Below are positions 34,741-43,375 of a stretch of 64,000 bases of DNA, piece after piece. The stretch's first letter is position 1; the number at the start of each line of letters is the position of its first letter. The position numbers and the translations under genes were made by a program. Source of the DNA: Bin87 sp965203985 (lineage in GTDB: Bacteria > Chloroflexota > Dehalococcoidia > Lucifugimonadales > UBA3495); NCBI GenBank assembly GCA_965203985.1, contig CBDBDS010000002.1:620001-684000 (forward strand), given 5' to 3'. Under the pieces are notes generated by a model. That model saw only the letters and a list, made by a program, of their open reading frames with translations, was not told where the DNA came from and did no database searches.

Positions 34741-35703
34741 GTGTACGCATACATCGCCCGTAGGGGCTTGCTGTTCATACCCACTATCCTGCTCGCCACC
34801 ATCCTGGTGTTTGGCCTCTTCTGGATCGTACCGGGCGACGCCGCCATGATGATCCTGACGGGTGAAGAGGGCGACGGCGGCAAGGTCACCGAAGAGGACA
34901 TCAAACGCGTTCAGCGGGAACTGGGCCTCGACCGCCCCGTTTACATCCAGTACGGCGACTGGCTTTGGAAAATTCTCCAGGGCGACTTCGGCGATTCGGT
35001 ATGGTATGGGACCCCGGTCCTGGATGACCTGAAGGATCGCTTCTTCATCACCCTTGAACTGGCGGTGCTGGCAATAGTGCTGGCCTTCATCGCCGCCGTG
35101 CCTTTAGGAGTGCTGTCCGCGGTCAAGCAGGATTCATTCCTGGACCACATCAGCCGGCTCCTGGCGCTGGTGGGCATAGCTCTGCCCACCTTCTGGCTGG
35201 GCATCCTGGTGATCTATGGCCTGACCTATTTCGCCGGCTGGTTGCCACCGTTGGGTTACGCCACCCTGTGGGGCGACCCCTTTACCAACCTGCAACAGCT
35301 GATTTTCCCCGCCCTCGTGCTGGCTTTCCACGATATGGCCTTCACGGCACGGGTGGCGCGGTCGGCCATGCTGGAGGTGATGCGGGAAGACTACATGAGA
35401 ACCGCCCGGTCCAAGGGTCTCAACGAATGGATGGTAGTGGGCCGACACGCATTGAAAAACGCCTTGCTGCCCGTTATCACCGTCTCAGGCTACCAATTCG
35501 GCCGGCTATTGGGCGGCACCATCATCATCGAATCCATCTTCGTCATACCCGGTGTGGGCCGGTACCTCATCGACGCCATTATCCACCGCGACTTCGTCGT
35601 GGTTCAGGGCGTTGTCCTGCTGGCCGCCGCCGTCGTGCTGTTTTTGAACCTGATCATCGACATCCTGTACGGAATATTGGACCCCAGGATCAGGTACTCG
35701 TAG
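34741..35703 (+). CDS. ABC transporter permease, DppB/OppB type (second copy)
   Basis: A 320-residue permease, clearly homologous to the 30.6-kb copy: YAYIARRGLLFIPTILLATI at the start, GDWLWKILQGDFGDSVWY, and the coupling loop RSAMLEVMREDYMRTARSKG then HALKNALLPVITVSGYQFG. GTG is the start, with AAGGTGG upstream; no nearer ATG is possible without losing helix 1. About six membrane helices. It lies 85 bp after the binding-protein gene and 64 bp before the second permease. Confidence 0.9.
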   Translation: MYAYIARRGLLFIPTILLATILVFGLFWIVPGDAAMMILTGEEGDGGKVTEEDIKRVQRELGLDRPVYIQYGDWLWKILQGDFGDSVWYGTPVLDDLKDRFFITLELAVLAIVLAFIAAVPLGVLSAVKQDSFLDHISRLLALVGIALPTFWLGILVIYGLTYFAGWLPPLGYATLWGDPFTNLQQLIFPALVLAFHDMAFTARVARSAMLEVMREDYMRTARSKGLNEWMVVGRHALKNALLPVITVSGYQFGRLLGGTIIIESIFVIPGVGRYLIDAIIHRDFVVVQGVVLLAAAVVLFLNLIIDILYGILDPRIRYS

Positions 35704-35767
35704 GTTGCGGGCGCACTGGGATATCCTGTGCTCAATGGCCGTTGTTCCGTGAGGAGTGTTCGGACTC

Positions 35768-36697
35768 ATGGCGAATCAAACCAATCAGCGCGCCGAGGTA
35801 GCCGCCCCACAGCGAGCGGGGATGTTGCCGCCGGCCGCAGCGGTGGTCCGGGAGGTTAACCGCTTCACGCGCCGCAAGCCCCTGGGGGCCATCGGCGGCC
35901 TCCTGGTGCTGGTGCTCGTGATCGTTGCGCTTATGGCGCCGGTTCTTGCCCCCTACGGCGCTCGAGAACTGCCCGACAGTCGCGAGGGCGGTTCAACCGT
36001 GTACATCCCGCCTAATTCGCAATTCCTTCTGGGAACCGACCACGTGGGTCGCGACGTTCTCAGCCGATTGATCTACGGCGCACGGATCAGCCTGTACGTC
36101 GGTCTCGGCAGCGTGCTGATAGGCATCACGGCCAGCTTCATCATCGGCGTCGCCCTGGCCTACGCCGGGGGCATCATCGACATGTCGGCGCAAAGGGTCG
36201 TGGACGCGCTGATGGCGTTGCCCGGCCTCATCATCGCGCTGGCAATCGTGGCAGTGCTGGGCTCGTCTTTGAACAACGTGATCCTTGCCATCGTCATCGG
36301 CATGATCGCACCGGTGATCCGCACCGTAAGATCACAGGTCCTGTCAATCAAGGAACTGGACTACGTGACGGCGGCGCAGGCCATCGGGGCACCGCCGTGG
36401 CGCATCGTGTTCCGTCACATCGTGCCCAACTGCTTCGCCATCTACCTGGTGCTGGCCACCTACTACCTGGGCTTTGCCATCATCATCGAGGCGTCCCTGT
36501 CCTTCCTGGGCGTGGGCGCCCCGCCCGACCAGCCCAGCTGGGGAGGGATGCTCACCCGAGCCGCGCAGGAACACGTGTTGACCGCTCCCTGGGTCGGCGT
36601 TTTCCCGGGCGTGGCAATCTTCGTGGTGGTCATGGGTTTCAACATCCTGGGCGATGCCCTGCGCGACGTCCTTGACCCTCGCCTGCGCGGAAGGTAG
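35768..36697 (+). CDS. ABC transporter permease, DppC/OppC type (second copy)
   Basis: A 309-residue permease matching the 31.6-kb copy: RRKPLGAIGGLLVLVLVIVA near the N-terminus, FLLGTDHVGRDVLSRLIYGA, IKELDYVTAAQAIGAPPWRI, HIVPNC and the terminal DALRDVLDPRLRGR. ATG 35768 is preferred over GTG 35756 because GAGGAG is 11 nt upstream of it, whereas it touches the GTG. Its stop codon is only two bases before the TTG start of the DUF3179 gene, so translation of the two is probably coupled. Confidence 0.9.
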   Translation: MANQTNQRAEVAAPQRAGMLPPAAAVVREVNRFTRRKPLGAIGGLLVLVLVIVALMAPVLAPYGARELPDSREGGSTVYIPPNSQFLLGTDHVGRDVLSRLIYGARISLYVGLGSVLIGITASFIIGVALAYAGGIIDMSAQRVVDALMALPGLIIALAIVAVLGSSLNNVILAIVIGMIAPVIRTVRSQVLSIKELDYVTAAQAIGAPPWRIVFRHIVPNCFAIYLVLATYYLGFAIIIEASLSFLGVGAPPDQPSWGGMLTRAAQEHVLTAPWVGVFPGVAIFVVVMGFNILGDALRDVLDPRLRGR

Positions 36698-36699
36698 CG

Positions 36700-38106
36700 T
36701 TGCCAACCAACACAGCATCACTCTTGCGATCAAACCCTGCCGGCCGACTGTTTGCGTTGGCCGGCATATTCTTGTTGACCCTGGCCGTCGCTGCCTGCGC
36801 TCCATCTGACGACGCATCGAGCAGCGAACCCTGGGCGGCTCCCCTCGCTCCTACAACCGAGGCGTTCCCAACTCTGGAACCCGCCGCCGATCTGCCCACG
36901 GCAGCCCTCGCCGACGCCGCCACGCCATTGCCGACGGCTGCGATGGCTGACGTGGCGACCGCTCTCCCCACCGTGGCACCGCTGATGTCCTCCCCCGAAA
37001 GCATGGTGCAAACCGTTCCCGACGCCGCGGCTGAGGAGGCGCGCACGAAATACCAACGCCTGCTGCGCGCCCAGTGGGACACCGACTTCACGCGGACGAC
37101 AATCTCTTTCGACGAGATCATGACCGGCGGACCGCCCAAGGACGGCATCCCGTCAATCGACGACCCGCAGTTCGAGTCGATAACCGATGCCGACCTCTGG
37201 CTTGACGATCTTGAGCCCGTGCAGGTGGTGGACCTCAACGGCGACGTTCGCGCGTACCCCGTGCAGGTGATGGTATGGCACGAACTGGTCAACGACACCG
37301 TGGGCGGAGAACCGGTGGTCATCACCTTTTGACCGCTCTGCAATACCGCCTTCGTGTACAGGCGGACGCTCGACGACCAGACCCTCGATTTCGGGACCAC
37401 CGGCGCGCTGCGCGACAGCAACCTGCTGATGTACGACCGCCAGACCGAGACGTGGTGGCAGGAAGTGGGCGGCGAGGGCGTCATCGGCCACTTCGCCGGT
37501 CGCAAGCTGGAACAACTCTACCTGTCAATCGTGTCGTGGGCAGACTTCAAAGCGGCTCACCCCGACGGCCGGGTGCTTTCGCGGCCCGATTCCGGTCGTG
37601 CCTACGGACAGAACCCATACGCCGGCTACGACCGGCCGGGCAGCGAACCGTTCCTGTTCGAGGGCGAAAAAGACCCCCGGTTGCCGGCCGTGGAGCGGGT
37701 GGTGGCCGTGGAACGCGGCAACGATGCCTGGGCCGTGTCATTCACCACGCTGGCCGAGGAGCGGGTGGTCACCGCATCGGTAGCCGGCGAGGACATCGTG
37801 GTGTTCTGGTCGCCGGGAACCGCGTCCGCGCTGGACTCCGGATCCATCGCCAGGGGACGGGACGTAGGCACCGCCGGCATCTTTTCCCCGCGAGGCCCCG
37901 ACGGCAACGCGCTGACCTTCGCGCCGGACGCCGAAGGCCGCATCATCGACGAACAGACCGGGAGCCAATGGGACATATTCGGACGCGCCATCCACGGGCC
38001 GCTGCAAGGCGAGCAACTGACCCCGGTGCCGGGTCGCATCGGCCAGCTGTGGTTCTCGTGGGCGGTGTACCGGCCGGATACCGTCGTGTATCCCGCCACG
38101 AGCTGA
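36700..38106 (+). CDS. DUF3179-domain lipoprotein, probable selenoprotein (UGA-encoded Sec211)
   Basis: One 468-residue frame if UGA at 37330-37332 is read as selenocysteine. The signal peptide ends in lipobox VAAC; a Pro/Thr/Ala linker follows to about residue 110. The DUF3179 domain begins at about 125 and includes RAYPVQVMVWHELVNDTVGG and VITF-Sec-PLCNTAFVYRR, where relatives have CPLC. It continues with DFGTTGALRDSNLLMYDRQT and SIVSWADFKAAHPDGRVLS. Codon 211 thus creates a UxxC redox motif. A SECIS-like hairpin follows the UGA. TTG start with GGAAGG, coupled to the permease gene. Function of DUF3179 is unknown; a thiol/selenol redox role outside the membrane is inferred. Confidence 0.8.
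37346..37365 (+). promoter_or_regulatory. SECIS-like hairpin of the DUF3179 gene
   Basis: CCGCCT pairs with AGGCGG around UCGUGUAC; an extra U-A pair would leave a CGUGU-type loop. The loop starts 19 nt after the UGA (37330-37332). Confidence 0.6.
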
Positions 38107-38116
38107 GCGACCCTGC

Positions 38117-38965
38117 ATGCCCGTGCTTAAAGTAGTGATCGTCACCGCCTTAGCTGCATTAGCGGTCCTTACGCTGACCCTGTCGGCTTGTGGTCAGACG
38201 ACCGGCGACCCATCTGAGAACGGTGCCCAGGCCGCAACACCCAACATTGGGGCAACCGTGCAGGCTGCACTGCGTTCATTGGAAAACACCCAGCTTCCGA
38301 CCGTTGCCCAGAGCGCCGATCCAACCACTGCACCCGTGCAGCCTGCGACGCCTGCCACCGTCCCGAATGCCGTCTCGTCTTCCAGCCCGCCGTCGGACGC
38401 AACCCACACGCCAACCCCTCGACTGGCCGCCACGGCTACGGCAATGTCCTCGCCCACGTCGCCGCCAACGGTGGAGGTCACGCCGACCGCCGAGATCGTC
38501 CGGTCAACGGCAGTACTCCCAACCGCGACCCCTGAAGGAGCCGGTCAGCGGGCACCAGCGCCGATGTTCGCGGGGACCTTCATGGACGGCAACGATTATC
38601 AGCTCGATGACACCGTCGGCACCCCGACGTTGTTGATGTTCTGGGCTCCCTGGTGACCCCATTGCCAGCGGCAGTTGCCGTCTGTACAGGGTTTCCACGA
38701 GGACTACAACGGAGTCGACGCCGACATAGTGGGGATCGCAATAAGCGCGCCCGAACCGGAAGTCCGCGCGCTGATAGAGAAGCAGGGTCTGACCTTTCCC
38801 GTCGCCTATGACCCGGCTGGACAACTCTCGAGCGTGTATGGCGTCTCCGGCGTGCCTTTCTACATCTTCATCGACAAGGCCGGTCGTATCGCCCACACCA
38901 TTCCAGGCGCCCCGAACGACGTAAACACGATCAAAAACTGGATCGAGGACCTGCAGGCGGAATAG
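38117..38965 (+). CDS. TlpA/ResA-like thioredoxin-fold lipoprotein, probable selenoprotein (Sec180)
   Basis: A 282-residue frame if UGA at 38654-38656 is read as selenocysteine. The lipobox is LSAC near residue 28, followed by a long Pro/Ala/Thr/Ser linker to about residue 145. The thioredoxin fold then reads TPTLLMFWAPW-Sec-PHCQRQLPSVQGF, where relatives have WCPPC. It continues DIVGIAISAPEPEVRALIEK, LTFPVAYDPAGQLSSVYGVS and GVPFYIFIDKAGRI, with the cis-Pro in GVPF. The motif is UxxC (180/183). A hairpin with a bulged U and an AGUU loop follows the UGA. It starts 10 bp after the DUF3179 gene and is probably its redox partner. Confidence 0.85.
38666..38684 (+). promoter_or_regulatory. SECIS-like hairpin of the thioredoxin-like gene
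   Basis: CAGCGGC pairs with GCCG-(U bulge)-CUG around the loop AGUU. The loop starts 16 nt after UGA 38654-38656. The bulged U and GU in the loop resemble the E. coli SECIS, although the bulge is on the other strand. Confidence 0.7.
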
Positions 38966-39003
38966 CGCACCGTTGGCCGCATGATCCGGGCACTGGATGA
39001 ATC

Positions 39004-39039
39004 AGAGAGCCCCACGGAAATCACGACGTGGGGCTCTCT
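39004..39039 (+). terminator. Hairpin ending the ABC-selenoprotein unit
   Basis: A perfect 12-bp stem, AGAGAGCCCCAC with GTGGGGCTCTCT, around a 12-nt loop. No T-run follows because an M1 element is inserted at its 3' edge and has duplicated part of the right arm. Confidence 0.65.
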
Positions 39040-39174
39040 CACGCGTACCCAGTTTCACACGAACTGTCATTGCGAGCGCAGCGCGGCAATCTCGTCAGGG
39101 CAACGAACGCCGCCACGGGAACGGGATCGGCACGTCGCTGCGCTCCTCGTGATGACCAACTGGGTAGGCGTGAG
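39038..39174. mobile_element. M1-family small mobile element with target duplication
   Basis: Termini CTCACGCGTACCCAGTT (39038-39054) and AACTGGGTAGGCGTGAG (39158-39174) are inverted repeats with one mismatch. Flanks GTGGGGCTCT (39028-39037) and GTGGGGCTCC (39175-39184) are a 9/10 direct repeat, a likely 10-bp target duplication. The interior carries the palindromic TGTCATTGCGAGCGCAGCG and a degraded complement. No coding capacity. Confidence 0.75.
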
Positions 39175-39209
39175 GTGGGGCTCCATCTATCGCCGGATGC
39201 CTACGCAGG

Positions 39210-40277
39210 CTATCCTCGCCAGATCCGACGCATCCGGCGCACCGAGTCCAGCCGGGACTCCGCCAGGATGTCCGCCGCCCGCGCGGTGGATATCTCCTGC
39301 TTGCGGGACGTGGTCAGCACTTCGGACATCTGCTCGTAGATCCGCTCCGTTTGCTGACGCGAGCGGTCCGGGTTGTACGGCTGGCCGATCTCGGCCGCGG
39401 CGTTGATGATGCCGCCGGCGTTGATCAGGAAATCGGGCGCATAGACGATTCCCCGGCGATGCAGTTCCTCGCCATCCTCGGCGGTCATCAGCTGGTTGTT
39501 GGCGCCGCCGGCCACGATGCCGCAACGCAGGCGATCAATGGTGGCCGAGTTGATGACACCGCCCAGCGCGCACGGAGCGAAGATGTCGCACTGAGCATCG
39601 TAGATCTCGTCGGGCCCGACCACCTTGACGCCCATCTGGCGCGCCCGATCCAGGGCCATCTCGTTGACGTCGGTGGCGATGATGCGGACGTCGTCCTCCA
39701 GCAGATGACCCGCCGTGTGCGTGGCCACCTTGCCGAACCCCTGCATGGCGACGGTGCGGCCGCGCAGATTGTCCGTGCCCCAGACGTCGGCGGCGCAGGC
39801 CCTCATTCCCATGTAAATCCCCAGGCCGGTCATGACCGACGTGTCCCCGCTGCCGCCCAGGGTCACGTCGAGGCCCACCACGTGTTCCGTTTCCTGGCGC
39901 ACGGCCTCCAGGTCTCGCCCGGTGGTTCCCACGTCGGTGGTGGTGAGGTAGCGACCGCCCAGCGTATCAACGAACCGGCCCCAGGCCCGCAGCAGCGACT
40001 CCGTTTTGTCAGTGCGGGGATCGCCGATGATGACGCCTTTCCCTCCGCCAAGGTGCAAGCCGGCCGCCGCCGATTTGTAGGTCATGGCCCTGGAGAGGTT
40101 CAGCGCGTCCGTGAGGGCTTCCTGTTCGGTGGCGTAGGGCCACATCCGGGTCCCGCCACAGGACGGCCCCAGGGTGGTGTCGTGGATGGCGATGATGCCT
40201 CGCAGACCGGACTCGGGGTCGCTGTACATCGTCACCTGCTCATGCCCGCGATTGACCATCGTATTCAGTACGTCCAT
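39210..40277 (-). CDS. Glu/Leu/Phe/Val dehydrogenase (leucine-dehydrogenase-like)
   Basis: A 355-residue amino-acid dehydrogenase. The catalytic region reads LGPSCGGTRMWPY, then AMTYKSAAAGLHLGGGKGVI with the substrate and catalytic lysines; the cofactor domain holds VAMQGFGKVATHTAGHL, followed by ATDVNEMAL, where Asp suggests NAD. GGANNQLM and NAGGIINAAAE complete the signature. Length fits leucine or valine dehydrogenases rather than hexameric glutamate dehydrogenase. It reversibly deaminates a branched or aromatic amino acid, which fits peptide import next door. Start 40277 has AGGAGG at 8-nt spacing; the GTG at 40286 overlaps that site. Confidence 0.88.
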   Translation of the reverse strand: MDVLNTMVNRGHEQVTMYSDPESGLRGIIAIHDTTLGPSCGGTRMWPYATEQEALTDALNLSRAMTYKSAAAGLHLGGGKGVIIGDPRTDKTESLLRAWGRFVDTLGGRYLTTTDVGTTGRDLEAVRQETEHVVGLDVTLGGSGDTSVMTGLGIYMGMRACAADVWGTDNLRGRTVAMQGFGKVATHTAGHLLEDDVRIIATDVNEMALDRARQMGVKVVGPDEIYDAQCDIFAPCALGGVINSATIDRLRCGIVAGGANNQLMTAEDGEELHRRGIVYAPDFLINAGGIINAAAEIGQPYNPDRSRQQTERIYEQMSEVLTTSRKQEISTARAADILAESRLDSVRRMRRIWRG

Positions 40278-40677
40278 TGCTTCCACCTCCTGCGAATATG
40301 CTTCGCTGCATTAATTATAAGACACCACTCAGGCCGGGATGGACTGCGGATGAGATCGAAAGGGTGAATGCAGGCCATGCGTCGCGTTCGTTATGTTAAA
40401 TATATACAAGGGAATGGGGGTATTGGATCTCTGAAGAAGCACGGTTTGCCATCAGGCCCGCGTGCGCCACTCCAGCCGGTTATGCCAGGCGACCGCCGAC
40501 CAGCGCACTGAGTACCTGACTCGCGAGCCGGCCACGAGCATACCGCTGCTGGCCGGGAATAAAGCCCCTGACGCGCTCGGCTCCGGCCTGAATCTTTCTG
40601 ACGCGGAAACGTGGCCACTGCTACAATGAGCATAGTTCCGCCCGACCGCTGCGTGAACGCGTCGGCGACCCGATATC
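40278..40677. other. 400-bp intergenic region between divergent genes
   Basis: Apart from the copA promoter at its right end I see only AT-rich sequence near 40390-40410 and high-GC sequence with no convincing gene, repeat or RNA. Confidence 0.5.
40598..40627 (+). promoter_or_regulatory. copA promoter, extended -10 type
   Basis: CTGACG (40598-40603), an 18-nt spacer and TACAAT (40622-40627) preceded by TG (TGCTACAAT), 50 bp before the ATPase start. No clear CueR or CsoR palindrome is visible. Confidence 0.55.
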
Positions 40678-43005
40678 ATGGCCCAGCCATCGCATAACAC
40701 CCTCGTTCTGCCCGTCGCCGGGATGACGTGCGCGGCATGTGTCTATCATGTCGGTGAAGCCCTGCGGTCCGTGGACGGCGTGGCCGAGGTCAGCGTCAAC
40801 TTGGCGACCGAGCGGGCAACCATCAGCATGGGCAACGCCGATGGCGGCGCATCTCCCGACCTGGATACGCTGGCCAAGGCCGTTGCTGACGCCGGATACC
40901 GTCTGGATACCAACCCCCAGGTGGACGAAAGCGCTGGCGGTCGCGGCGCCGGGCCTCGGGAGCAAGAGGAGAAACGCCTCAGGGTCCGGCTTATCGTAGC
41001 AGCGGTAGGCGGAGGCGCGCTGCTGCTGGGAAGTTTCCCGGCGCTGCCGTGGACGCCCGATTTGTTGGCGATGTGGTGGTACCCGCTGCTGTTGTGGGCG
41101 GTGGCGACCCCGGTGCAACTGTGGGCCGGATGGTCGTTCTACACCGCCGGGTGGGCCGGAATCCGGCGCTTGCAGCCCAACATGCACACGCTGATCGGCC
41201 TGGGCACGTCGGTGGCCTATGGCTACAGCGTGGCAGTCGTGCTGATGACCCTGCTCGCTCCCGGCGCATTGACTGCACCTGGAGCGCATCAGCTGCACTT
41301 CGACATGGCAGCCATAATCGTCGCGCTGATCCTGCTGGGACGCTGGCTGGAGGCCCGCGCCCTGTCCCGCACGTCCGGTGCAATCGAACGGCTGCTGGAC
41401 CTGCGGCCCCAGACGGCCCACCTCATGGCTGCGGACGGCTCCATATCTGATGTGCCGGTAGAAAACGTTGCAACCGGAGACACCCTGGCCGTCCGCCCGG
41501 GCGAGCAAATCCCGGTCGATGGCGAAGTGACCAGCGGGACCAGCGCAGTGGATCAATCCGCGCTGACCGGCGAGAGTATGCCAGCCGATAAATCTGCCGG
41601 CGATTCCGTGTTCGCCGGCACCCTGAACGGAACCGGCGCGATTCTCATGCGGGCCACCCGTGTCGGCACGGATACGACGCTGGCCCAGGTGATACGCCTG
41701 GTGGAAGAGGCCCAGGGCTCGGCGGCCCCGGTGCAGCGACTGGCCGATCGCGTCGCCGCCTGGTTTGTGCCGGCGGTGGGTCTGATTGCACTGGCCGCGG
41801 CGATACTGTGGCTGTTCCTGGGGCCGGACCCGTCGGTGCGGTACGCAATGCTGACCCTGGTTGCGGTTTTCATCATCGCGTGCCCGTGCGCGTTGGGTCT
41901 GGCAACTCCCACCGCCATCATCGTTGGAGTGGGCCGAAGCGCGGAGCGCGGCATCCTGATCCGGAGCGCCGCCGCCCTGGAAACCGCTCATCGCGTGGAC
42001 GTCGTTGCCCTGGACAAGACCGGCACCCTGACCACGGGGCAACCGGAGGTCACCGACATTGTGCCGGCGCCGGGTGTTCGCGCAACCGATGTGCTGCGTT
42101 ACGCGGCATCGGTCGAAACCCTGTCGGAACACCCCCTTGGTCAGGCGGTGCTGCGTCGGGCTCAAGTCGACGGTTTGACAGTCGCCCCGTCCACGGATTT
42201 CATTGCCCACGCCGGCGCGGGCGTGACCGCAGTAGTCGCCGAACAAGGGGTGGCGGTCGGCAACGCCTCACTCATGCAACAGGTCGGCGCGTCGCCGGAC
42301 GCCGAGCTTGTCGCGGCAGCGACACAACTCGCTGAAGGCGGATCTACCCCCATGTTCGTGGCCCGAGGCGCGCGTGTTGTCGGCGTGATCGCCGTTGCCG
42401 ACCGGGTGAAGCCCGGGACGCCTGCAGCGGTGGCGGCCCTGCATCAAATGGGGGTGCGGACGGTGATGCTCTCCGGCGACCGCCCGGAGGTGGCGGCGTC
42501 CGTGGCATCGGCGTGCGGCATCGACGAGTACCATGCCGGAATGTTGCCGGCCGACAAGGCGGATGCCATCGCCAGGATGCAGGAGGAAGGGCATACCGTG
42601 GCAATGGTGGGCGACGGCATCAATGACGCGCCGGCGTTGGCTCGGGCCAACGTCGGGGTGGCCATGGGCGGCGGGACTGACATCGCCCGGGAAACCGCGG
42701 ACGTCACGCTGATGCGTGACGATCTCATAGGCGTTGCCACCGCGCTGAGAATGTCCCGATCCACGATGCGGACCATCCGGCAGAACCTGTTCTGGGCCTT
42801 CTTCTACAACACGCTGCTGATCCCGGTGGCCGCGGGGGCGCTGTATCCGGTGTTCATCGCGCTGGGCGGCGTACCGGCCGGGCTGGTGTTTTTCTTCGGC
42901 GATGCCGGGTTCCTGAACCCCATCCTGGCGGCGCTGGCCATGGCCTTCAGCTCAGTCAGCGTGGTCAGCAACTCCCTGCGGCTGCGGAGGGTGTCGATTC
43001 GGTAA
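40678..43005 (+). CDS. copA: Copper-translocating P1B-type ATPase
   Basis: A 775-residue heavy-metal ATPase. One N-terminal metal-binding domain carries GMTCAAC (C18, C21). Eight membrane helices surround the transmembrane metal site IACPCALGLATPTA (C402, C404), typical for Cu(I). The phosphorylation site DKTGTLTTG (D446), SEHPLG and the hinge GDGINDAPALA (from 645) are all intact. It should export Cu(I) from the cytoplasm. The ATG at 40678 follows a TGCTACAAT promoter. A tiny membrane protein and a YHS-domain protein follow, which fits metal handling or delivery of copper to membrane enzymes. Confidence 0.93.
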   Translation: MAQPSHNTLVLPVAGMTCAACVYHVGEALRSVDGVAEVSVNLATERATISMGNADGGASPDLDTLAKAVADAGYRLDTNPQVDESAGGRGAGPREQEEKRLRVRLIVAAVGGGALLLGSFPALPWTPDLLAMWWYPLLLWAVATPVQLWAGWSFYTAGWAGIRRLQPNMHTLIGLGTSVAYGYSVAVVLMTLLAPGALTAPGAHQLHFDMAAIIVALILLGRWLEARALSRTSGAIERLLDLRPQTAHLMAADGSISDVPVENVATGDTLAVRPGEQIPVDGEVTSGTSAVDQSALTGESMPADKSAGDSVFAGTLNGTGAILMRATRVGTDTTLAQVIRLVEEAQGSAAPVQRLADRVAAWFVPAVGLIALAAAILWLFLGPDPSVRYAMLTLVAVFIIACPCALGLATPTAIIVGVGRSAERGILIRSAAALETAHRVDVVALDKTGTLTTGQPEVTDIVPAPGVRATDVLRYAASVETLSEHPLGQAVLRRAQVDGLTVAPSTDFIAHAGAGVTAVVAEQGVAVGNASLMQQVGASPDAELVAAATQLAEGGSTPMFVARGARVVGVIAVADRVKPGTPAAVAALHQMGVRTVMLSGDRPEVAASVASACGIDEYHAGMLPADKADAIARMQEEGHTVAMVGDGINDAPALARANVGVAMGGGTDIARETADVTLMRDDLIGVATALRMSRSTMRTIRQNLFWAFFYNTLLIPVAAGALYPVFIALGGVPAGLVFFFGDAGFLNPILAALAMAFSSVSVVSNSLRLRRVSIR

Positions 43006-43024
43006 CATCCCATTTTGCACGGGT

Positions 43025-43101
43025 TTTTACATGGATGCACAGGATAGGCACGATGGTACTGGTCGGAGGCTCTCTAGATTCCGGCTTTCGCGGGAATGAC
43101 G
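43025..43101. repeat. Remnants of two dispersed palindromic repeats
   Basis: TTTACATGGATGCACAGGAT belongs to the same motif family as sequences at about 7545, 55520, 55710 and 61850, and ATTCCGGCTTTCGCGGGAAT with TGACG matches one arm of the palindrome in the nested element at 9847-10008. Confidence 0.5.
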
Positions 43102-43160
43102 AAAACCCAACCACGCTAAAATCGCGACATTATTGCGCTTATCTGTAAAGCGTTGCAAAC

Positions 43161-43169
43161 TGATACAAT
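43161..43169 (+). promoter_or_regulatory. Extended -10 box for the small membrane protein gene
   Basis: TGATACAAT is a TGn-TACAAT extended -10, 40 bp upstream of the ATG. No well-spaced -35 is visible. The same TGnTACAAT form precedes copA and the gene at 58644. Confidence 0.45.
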
Positions 43170-43209
43170 GTGCTTGAAAGCCCGCTGATAGCGGCATATG
43201 GAGCGCATC

Positions 43210-43338
43210 ATGGAAATTGAATTGCTGCGTGGATTGTTGATAGCTTGGCTGGTGAGCAACATCGTGTTGTTAGCCGCACTAATTTTTTTTGGATGCTATA
43301 CGGGCATTTTCCCGATTTTCTATCGCGATGGGAAATAA
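43210..43338 (+). CDS. 42-residue single-pass membrane protein
   Basis: A short frame with GGAG six bases before the ATG. The product has a charged N-terminus (MEIELLRG), one hydrophobic helix of about 20 residues (LLIAWLVSNIVLLAALIFFG), and a short tail ending IFYRDGK. It lies between copA and a YHS-domain gene on the same strand and has its own extended -10 box. Small single-helix proteins often modulate or assemble with transporters and oxidases; a link to copper handling is inferred from position only. Confidence 0.55.
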   Translation: MEIELLRGLLIAWLVSNIVLLAALIFFGCYTGIFPIFYRDGK

Positions 43339-43375
43339 TTCCGATCATGGAAAACTCCAGTGGAGATGGCAAGCC

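Noticed and set aside
32646..34904. 752-codon open frame on the minus strand
   Set aside because: It lies opposite the second ABC binding protein, with no recognisable domain or ribosome-binding site.
36700..38106. DUF3179 as an ordinary pseudogene
   Set aside because: A single UGA at a Cys column with intact frame on both sides, a matching hairpin and three parallel cases make random nonsense mutation unlikely, though only genome-level evidence can exclude it.
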